The position numbers were made by a program, and so were the translations under genes. Positions 56,880-64,000 of a stretch of DNA of 64,000 bases are shown piece by piece; within the stretch, counting starts at the first letter, position 1; each line of letters opens with the position of its first letter. The stretch spans positions 1,007,501 through 1,071,500 of the forward strand of contig JAIGNY010002236.1 in assembly GCA_020152595.1 (NCBI GenBank), read 5' to 3'. The DNA is from Chiridota heheva. Lineage: Eukaryota > Echinodermata > Holothuroidea > Apodida > Chiridotidae. A model generated the notes under the pieces. That model ran no database searches and was not told the DNA's origin. It worked only from the letters and a program-made list of their open reading frames with translations.

Positions 56880-58348
56880 AGTGACTGATTGGCAACATCT
56901 GTGATGTTCCTCAGAAAAAGTTAAAATTTTCTTCAGATATCCTTATGGAAAGTTAAATTTCCTTACAAAATGTTAAAGTTTCTTCAAAGTTCCTCAGAAA
57001 AAGTTACAAATTCTTCACATATCCTTATGGAAAGTTAGAATTTCCTTACAAAATGTTAAAGTTTCTACAAAGTTCCTCAGAAAAAGTTAAAAGTTTCTTA
57101 GATATCCTAATGGAAAGTTAGAATTTTCTTACAAAATGTTAAAGTTTTTCAGAGACACTTAAGACAAGATTGAAGACTAGTTTCCTTAAAAGTCTACAAA
57201 ACATTTGATATTTTCTTAGAAGATAACTGTAAAATGATATAATTTTCCAATATTCTTCATAGATCCTAAAGCGTCTCTCTTGTAGCACTTGAGATTTAAA
57301 ATCCTTAAAAGTCTTTAAAATATTTGGGCACCAACAATTGTATCAGGCATGATTATTAAACTCCACCTTCATTATTGTGGTCATTTGCATAAAGTTGCTT
57401 CATTATATGAACTGGGACTTTTTATTTAGTATGCTCAGTTAGGGAGTGTGACAGGATGTGAATGCATATGGACATAGGGAGGGATGCCATGTGGGACATG
57501 GATGGGGGCTATGCAGGACATATCATATAATATATAGCATGTGGTATACATCAAGGGCTGTATCAGGCATAATTATTTGACTATGTCTTTTCTTCTTATT
57601 CAACAAGTCATTTGCATATAAGTTATTATATGAACTGACACTTTCATGCATAGTATGCTCAATCAGGGACTGTAATAGCTAGGATGAGACTTCTTATGGA
57701 GCCTCTGGGACGTCATGTGGGACATGGGGTGGGATGCCATGTGGGAGATGTGGTTTAATGCCATGTGGGACATGGGATGGAATGTCATGTGGGACATTGG
57801 GTGGGATGCCATGTGGGACATGAAATGTCATGTAGGACATGGGATGCCATGTGGGACATAGGGAGGAATATCATGTGGGACATATGGTTGCATTAATGTG
57901 GGACATACATGTAGAGTGGGATGCCATGTGGGTCATAGGGTGGGATGCCATATGGGACATATGGTGGAATGCCATGTGGGATATATGGTGAAATGCCATG
58001 TGAGACATACTGTATGGTGGAATGCCATATGGGAGATATGGTGGAATGCCATGTGGGACAAGGCATGGGATGGGATGTCATGTGGGACATGAGGTGGGAT
58101 GTCATTTGGGACATGGGATGTGATCCATGTGGGACATAGGGTGGAATGCCATGTGGGTCATAGAATGGGATGCCCTGTGGGACATTTGATGAAATGCCAT
58201 GTGGGACAAGGGATGGGATGTGATGTCATGTGGGACATGGGGTGGGATTCCATGTGGGATATAGGATGCCATGTCAGTTAGTGTGAGATGCCATTTAAAT
58301 TGGCCGGGTCATATGATATGGGTGTCAATTTGCATGGGCATGCGAACC
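56880..58348 (+). mobile_element. Second copy of the minisatellite-carrying element
   Basis: 56900-57260 has repeated TCCTTATGGAAAGTTA and TTCCTTACAAAATGTTAAAG units related to 53935-54060. CAATCAGGGACTGTAATAGC near 57660 matches 54098 onward. The 24-bp minisatellite fills 57700-58285, and the end GCATGCGAACC is at 58338-58348. A matching left inverted end was not found. Confidence 0.65.
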
Positions 58349-58374
58349 ATGATGGTAGTTACTATTCTAGTCTT

Positions 58375-59137
58375 ATAAGGGAGATGCGTTGTCAATTTTG
58401 ATTAAAAACGATTGCATAAATGCATAAATATGGAATAAGACATCAACTGCATTTTTCGCCAGTTTGTTTCTTTACTAGCCCTCCATTATACAAATAAAAA
58501 TGAATTCATGGGAATATTCCTTTAAAGGAAACAAAGTCTGATACAATCCTTATTTCATATGATAGAGGATTAAAATCTAAACCAACTAACAAAAACAGCA
58601 AGTCAAAATCTCAGTCCTTTCTCAAGTTATCCATCTTTAAAGTCAACACATGCAGGCTGCCATTTTGCTCAATTCTGTATTGAAATCTTCTGAATGATGA
58701 CATTATTTTTCCAACATAAACGAAGGAATGTAATGTATTTTTTTATAACTTTATATTATGTTTTTATTCCAAAATTAAGTGACACAAAGTTTTAATAGCA
58801 TGTTTTGACATTTTCATGTGTACACATAAAATGTTTGTGACCCTTACAAAAAAACAAACAATTTTTCGTGAGCTAGAAAACTTCAGATTGATAATAAAGA
58901 AATACAAAGCTTTCCAACATCCTGCTGGGCTGATGACATCATATTCTGCATGTTTTAAAATCAAAATGGCAGCTAACTTGGCACTATTTAGTAGAAGCAT
59001 TAAAGTTTGTAATAATTACCAAAAAATATGTTAGATTTCTTCGATAATTTTCCAACTTGGTTAAAGATTTTTTATTTTCAATAAATGAAACACAAATTTG
59101 CTTCATTGTACTTTTGTATTCTTTTGTCCTTTAACAG
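58375..59137. other. Intronic, no gene recognised
   Basis: AT-rich, with no repeat or domain seen before the HYR18 acceptor. Confidence 0.5.
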
Positions 59138-59380
59138 ACAATGAGCTGCCTGTCTTTACGTTTTGTCCATCTGCGATAAACGGCACAACTGACTCAGGGC
59201 TCCCAACTCGCTCATTCAAGTTTAGTAGCCCACTTGGAAGTGATAACGTTGCCCCCATCATTGCTTCTGCATACTATCCCGAATACAACTTCATGATCGG
59301 TACAACGTTGGTGACTTACAACATCACAGACGCCTCTGGCAATGAAGGTGTACCTTGCGTGTTCAATGTTACCGTGACAG
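59138..59380 (+). CDS. HYR domain exon 17 (HYR18)
   Basis: 81 codons, phase 1-1; acceptor TTAACAG, donor GTATAC. Motifs are DNELPVFTFCPSAING, RSFKFSSPLGSDNVAP, FMIGTTLVTYNITDASGN and VPCVFNVTVTG. Trp is replaced by Phe. The donor is the weakest in the series: +4 to +6 are TAC rather than the usual AGT or close variants. No better donor is seen nearby in the right phase. Confidence 0.88.
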
Positions 59381-59869
59381 GTATACACTGGAAAATGTTT
59401 GATTCTTTTTTAGATTTATTTTTAGGAAAGCAGGGAGTGAGAAAAGAATCGATTGTAATGTAGTTGGTATGCACTGAACAAGGGTTGTAGTGTGTAAGTT
59501 AAAGGGAGGGGGGGAGAAGTAATTGTGGGCTTTTCTTTTACTTTATCAAACAGAAAAATAGAATATTAGCTGACTATCCTAACGGACCCCAAGAATAGGC
59601 ACACTTCTATCTGTTATGCACATATATCATATATGATTTAGGTGATGAAACACACTCTTCTGGGCTTCTGAGATCAATTAAAATCAATCGAATCAATCAA
59701 AATCAATTCTGGTTGGGGATATTTTGGTACAAAAAAAAGTTAATGGATTTTGGACTGCTCTTTTGCAAAGATTGGTTGTTATTAATAATCAAAGTTGCAT
59801 GGGGGATATATCTGATATGTGTAGCTTACTTTTGCATCAAACAATTAAAGAAGAAATAATATCAGTATA

Positions 59870-62830
59870 GTTTAATTGCATGGATGATGTGTTGTGCTGC
59901 AGGCATGGAAGGAGGAAGTGGTTGCAGTATATTTTAATTGTGTGGATGGTGGGTTGTGCAGCAGGCATGGAAGGAGGAAGTAGTTGCAGTACAGTTTAAT
60001 TGCGTGGATGGTGGGTTGTGCAGCAGGCATGGAAGGAGGAAGTGTTTGCAGTATAGTTTAATTGTGTGGATGGTGGGTTGTGCAGCAGCCATGGAAGGAA
60101 GAAGTGGTTGCAGTATAGTTTAATTGCAAGGATGGTGGGTTGTGCAGCAGCCATGGAAGGAGGAAGTGGTTGCAGTATAGTTTAATTGCAAGGATGGTGG
60201 GTTGTGCAGCAGGCATGGAAGGAGAAGGTGTTTGCAGTATAGTTTAATTGCGTGGATGGTGGGTTGTGCAGCAGGCGTGGAAGGAGGAAGTAGTTGCAGT
60301 AAAGTTTAATTGTGTGGATGGTGGGTTGTGCAGCAGGCATGGAAGGAGGAAGTGGTTGCAGTATAGTTTAATTGTGTGGATGGTGGGTTGTGCAGCAGGC
60401 ATGGAAGGAGGAAGTGGTTGCAGTATAGTTTAATTGCGTGGATGGTGGGTTGTGCAGCAGGTATGGAAGGAGGAAGTAGTTGCAGTAAAGTTTAATTGTG
60501 TGGATGGTGGGTTGTGCAGCAGGCATGGAAGGAGGAAGTGGTTGCAGTATATTTTAATTGTGTGGATGGTGGGTTGTGCAGCAGGCATGGAAGGAGGAAG
60601 TGGTTGCAGTATAGTTTAACTGCGTGGATGGTGGGTTGTGCAGCAGGCATGGAAGGAGGAAGTAGTTGCAGTAAAGTTTAATTGCGTGGATGGTGGGTTG
60701 TGCAGCAGGCATGCAAGGAGGAAGTGTTTGCAGTATAGTTTAATTGCGTGGATGGTGGGTTGTGCAGCAGCCATGGAAGGAAGAAGTGGTTGCAGTGTAG
60801 TTTAATTGCGTGGATGGTGGGTTGTGCAGCAGCCATGGAAGGAGGAAGTAGTTGCAGTATAGTTTAATTGCAAGGATGGTGGGTTGTGCAGCAGGCATGG
60901 AAGGAGGAAGTGTTTGCAGTATAGTTTAATTGTGTGGATGGTGGGTTGTGCAGCAGCCATGGAAGGAAGAAGTGTTTGCAGTATAGTTTAATTGTGTGGT
61001 TGGTGGGTTGTGCAGCAGGCATGGAAGGAGGAAGTGGTTCCAATATAGTTTAATTGCATGGATGGTGGGTTGTGCAGCAGCCATGGAAGGAGGAGGTGTT
61101 TGCAGTAAAGTTTAATTGCATGGATGGTGGGTTGTGCAGCAGGCATGGAAGGAGGAAGTGGTTGCAGTAAAGTTTAATTGCGTGGATGGTGGGTTGTGCA
61201 GCAGGCATGGAAGGAGGAAGTGGTTGCAGTAAAGTTTAACTGTGTGGATGGTGGGTTGTGCAGCAGGCATGGAAGGAGGAAGTGGTTGCAGTATAGTTTG
61301 ATTGCATGGATGGTGGGTTGTGCAGCAGGCATGGAAGGAGGAAGTGATTGCAGTATAGTTTAATTGCATGGATGGTGGGTTGTGCAGCAGGCATGGAAGG
61401 AGGAAGTGGTTGCAGTATAGTTTAATTGCGTGGATGGTGGGTTGTGCAACAGGCATGGAAGGAGGAAGTGGTTGCAGTATAGTTTAATTGCGTGGATGGT
61501 GGGTTGTGCAACAGGCATGGAAGGAGGAAGTGGTTGCAGTATAGTTTAATTGCGTGGATGGTGGGTTGTGCAGCTGGCACGGAAGGAGGAAGTGGTTGCA
61601 GTATAGTTTAACTGTGTGGATGGTGGGTTGTGCAGCAGGCATGGAAGGAGGAAGTGGATGCAGTTTAGTTTAACTGTGTGGATGGTGGGTTGTGCAGCAG
61701 GCATGGAAGGAGGAAGTGGTTGCAGTATAGTTTAATTGCGTGGATGGTGGGTTGTGCAGCAGGCATGGAAGGAGGAAGTAGTTGCAGTAAAGTTTAATTG
61801 CGTGGATGGTGGGTTGTGCAGCAGGCATGGAAGGAAGAAGTGGTTGTAGTATAGTTTAATTGTGTGGATGGTGAGTTGTGCAGCAGGCATGGAAGGAAGA
61901 AGTAGTTGCAGTAAAGTTTAATTGCGTGGATGGTGGGTTGTGCAGCAGGCGTGGAAGGAGGAAGTAGTTGCAGTAAAGTTTAATTGTGTGGATGGTGGGT
62001 TGTGCAGCAGGCATGGAAGGAGGAAGTGGTTGCAGTATAGTTTAATTGTGTGGATGGTGGGTTGTGCAGCAGGCATGGAAGGAGGAAGTGGTTGCAGTAT
62101 AGTTTAACTGCGTGGATGGTGGGTTGTGCAGCAGGTATGGAAGGAGGAAGTAGTTGCAGTAAAGTTTAATTGTGTGGATGGTGGGTTGTGCAGCAGGCAT
62201 GGAAGGAGGAAGTGGTTGCAGTATATTTTAATTGTGTGGATGGTGGGTTGTGCAGCAGGCATGGAAGGAGGAAGTGGTTGCAGTATAGTTTAATGGTGGG
62301 TTGTGCAGCAGGCATGGAAGGAGGAAGTGGTTGCGTGGATGGTGGGTTGTGCAGCAGGCATGGAAGGAGGAAGTGGTTGCAGTAAAGTTTAATTGCGTGG
62401 ATGGTGGGTTGTGCAGCAGCCATGGAAGGAGGAAGTGGTTGCAGTATAGTTTAATTGTGTGGATGGTGGGTTGTGCAGCAGGCATGGAAGGAGGAAGTGT
62501 TTGCAGTATAGTTTAATTGTGTGGATGGTGGGTTGTGCAGCAGGCATGGAAGGAGGAAGTGTTTGCAGTATAGTTTAATTGCATGGATGGTGGGTTGTGC
62601 AGCAGGCATGGAAGGAAGAAGTGGTTGCAGTATAGTTTAATTGTGTGGTTGGTGGGTTGTGCAGCAGGCATGGAAGGAGGAAGTGGTTTCAATATAGTTT
62701 AATTGCATGGATGGTGGGTTGTGCAGCAGCCATGGAAGGAGGAAGTGGTTGCAGTAAAGTTTAATTGCATGGATGGTGGGTTGTGCAGCAGGCATGGAAG
62801 GAGGAAGTGGTTGCAGTATAGATTAATTGT
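59870..62830 (+). repeat. 62-bp satellite, about 47 copies
   Basis: Units of GTGGATGGTGGGTTGTGCAG, CAGGCATGGAAGGAGGAAGT and GGTTGCAGTATAGTTTAATT plus GC. Variant sites include ATAG/AAAG and GGCATGG/GCCATGG. It fills most of the intron between HYR18 and HYR19. Confidence 0.96.
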
Positions 62831-63526
62831 GTTGAAGGTGGATGTAGAGCAGTGAGGGAAAGAATAATGGACTGTAATATGGTTTGGTGTCAGTGCATTG
62901 GGAGGGGAAAGTAAGAACCATTTGTTTGAGGTTTGAGTGAGTTCTGCAGAGGGTATGTAAAGTAGGCTGGGCAGAAGGATCATGAGATACAATCATCAGA
63001 AATTTAGCTATTATTTATTTTTCTTTAAATTGTGTCTGATTTTTTTGTAATGTAAACTTTGATGGAGAAAATATAGTTTATTATATAAAATTTGTTTATT
63101 TCCATAAAAAGAGTCACAAATTTATTTTCCTTAAAAGTTTTTTTTTCAAAAACTGAGTGCGTGCCTATTGGTCAAGGTAAATTTTGAATTGACTGAAATC
63201 TAATATTTGATACTCATGTTGTTGAAAAATTACTTCAGTATTCATAAGGATATTCATGAGGAACGATTATAATAAATGTGAACATTCATATCAAAAGTCT
63301 TCAGTACTGTCACGTGCACAACAAGTGTGTTCTAATATTCGTAAGACTCCAGAAAAATATGCCATCATTTTTCAGTCGCTAGCTTTTAAAATAACAGATC
63401 AATTGGACTGATTATCATATCAAATTACAGAATGGGCATTCGTGCACAAGTCTTTTGTTAGTTTACTCATATCATTTATGACTTTTACCGATACAAATTT
63501 TCCCCATTTTTTTTTAATTTTGCAAG
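62831..63526. other. Intronic, no gene recognised
   Basis: Decayed edge of the satellite to about 62860, then AT-rich sequence up to the HYR19 acceptor. Confidence 0.5.
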
Positions 63527-63769
63527 ATGATGAACCTCCAACATTTTCATATTGTCCAAATGGAACGATTGTGGAAAGTACAGATATTGGGTCAGCAAAC
63601 TACACATTCAACATGATGGTCAACGTCACGGACAACAGTGGGTCAACACCTACGACATATGGAATGTACCCCAGCAGTATGTATCCCATTGGGCAATATG
63701 CAATCTACTACAATGCAACAGATGACTTTGGAAATTTCGCTGAGTGTAATTTTACGCTAATTGTTCAAG
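63527..63769 (+). CDS. HYR domain exon 18 (HYR19)
   Basis: 81 codons, phase 1-1; acceptor TTTTGCAAG (AAG rather than CAG or TAG), donor GTAAGC. Motifs are DDEPPTFSYCPNGTIV, MMVNVTDNSGS, YPIGQYAIYYNATDDFGN and AECNFTLIVQG. The Trp strand is altered (TFNMMVNV). The donor is followed by intron to the window end, so the gene continues. Confidence 0.9.
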
Positions 63770-63814
63770 GTAAGCACTGATATTTGTGATTCTTTGCAGA
63801 ATCTAGCAGAATGG

Positions 63815-64000
63815 TTGGTTGGTTGGTTTATAATTTGCTGAGCATTTATCTCAAGATGCCTTTAGCTGTTCTGTTCTGTCGACCAATCAATAGCTTGGGG
63901 AATTTTGCCTTTGTTACTCCATCAATGCTGCAAGGTCTGTTGGCACATGTGACTCTGACTGTCGCAGTGCCGTTAAACACCAACAAACAAACCAACTCAG
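63815..64000 (+). mobile_element. Retroelement 3' end with CAAA-like tail, cut by the window end
   Basis: GTCGCAGTGCCGTTAAACAC then CAACAAACAAACC resembles the 3' end of the LINE family at 20130 but differs upstream. A GGTT repeat is at 63813-63826. Confidence 0.55.

Larger units (their letters stand above)
6728..63769 (+). other. HYR-repeat (hyalin-like) gene, internal part: 18 exons, 19 HYR domains
   Basis: Eighteen exons on the plus strand each translate to an HYR fold: Asp at the splice junction, a Cys-Pro near residue 10, a Trp followed by an acidic Asp-Asn turn, a hydrophobic-Pro-Gly-Thr strand, an Ala-x-Asp-x-x-Gly-Asn turn, and a second Cys just before the last strand, which ends in Gly at the donor. 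All introns interrupt the first base of an Asp codon, giving symmetric 1-1 exons that can be duplicated or skipped without shifting frame. Corrected coding length is about 4,632 nt (1,544 codons). N-x-S/T sites are dense, consistent with a secreted glycoprotein. HYR repeats form extracellular, calcium-dependent adhesive arrays in sea-urchin hyalin, but they also occur in other proteins, so 'hyalin-like' is family inference. Both ends are missing. Introns range from 752 to 5,525 nt and are repeat-rich. Confidence 0.85.

Noticed and set aside
59870..62830. Could the 62-bp array be a CRISPR-like or coding repeat?
   Set aside because: There are no unique spacers between constant repeats (the entire 62 bp is repeated), the genome is eukaryotic, and the frame shifts each unit because 62 is not divisible by three.

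Overview
This is a metazoan (eukaryotic) genomic window. The only gene I can support is a plus-strand series of 18 internal exons (6728..63769) encoding 19 HYR (hyalin repeat) domains. Every exon begins and ends in phase 1. All but one carry exactly one ~80-residue HYR domain; 16656..17141 carries two. No start codon, signal peptide, stop codon or other domain type (EGF, sushi, membrane segment) was found, so both ends of the gene lie outside the window. Long runs of single-exon HYR domains are known from the sea-urchin hyaline-layer protein hyalin and related deuterostome extracellular proteins. Together with the retroelement families present, this suggests an echinoderm or another marine deuterostome; the species cannot be fixed from sequence alone.

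Layout: 1-6.5 kb is repeat-rich DNA upstream of the first visible exon (a ~400-bp tandem repeat, G-rich minisatellite, decayed LINE). 6.5-20.7 kb holds HYR1-HYR6 with MITEs, a foldback element, a minisatellite apparently made from HYR2 exon sequence, and a ~190-bp tandem repeat. 20.7-32.4 kb holds HYR7-HYR9 with 25-bp and 17-bp satellites and a LINE that carries a 15-bp minisatellite. 32.4-45 kb holds HYR10-HYR14, where four of the five exons contain apparent single-base deletions, plus a second 17-bp satellite split by an insertion. 45-64 kb holds HYR15-HYR19 with LINE copies, a nested LINE/simple-repeat cluster, a 24-bp minisatellite inside a probable terminal-inverted-repeat element, and a 62-bp satellite.

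The exons total about 4.63 kb of a 57-kb span. Most larger introns hold their own distinct minisatellite, and exon edges have been copied into introns at three places. The picture is a domain-repeat gene that grew by exon duplication in DNA prone to tandem amplification. Five apparent -1 frameshifts, all explainable as shortened homopolymers, cluster at 32.6-42.6 kb and look more like sequencing error than gene death. All assignments come from reading the sequence; no database search was run.
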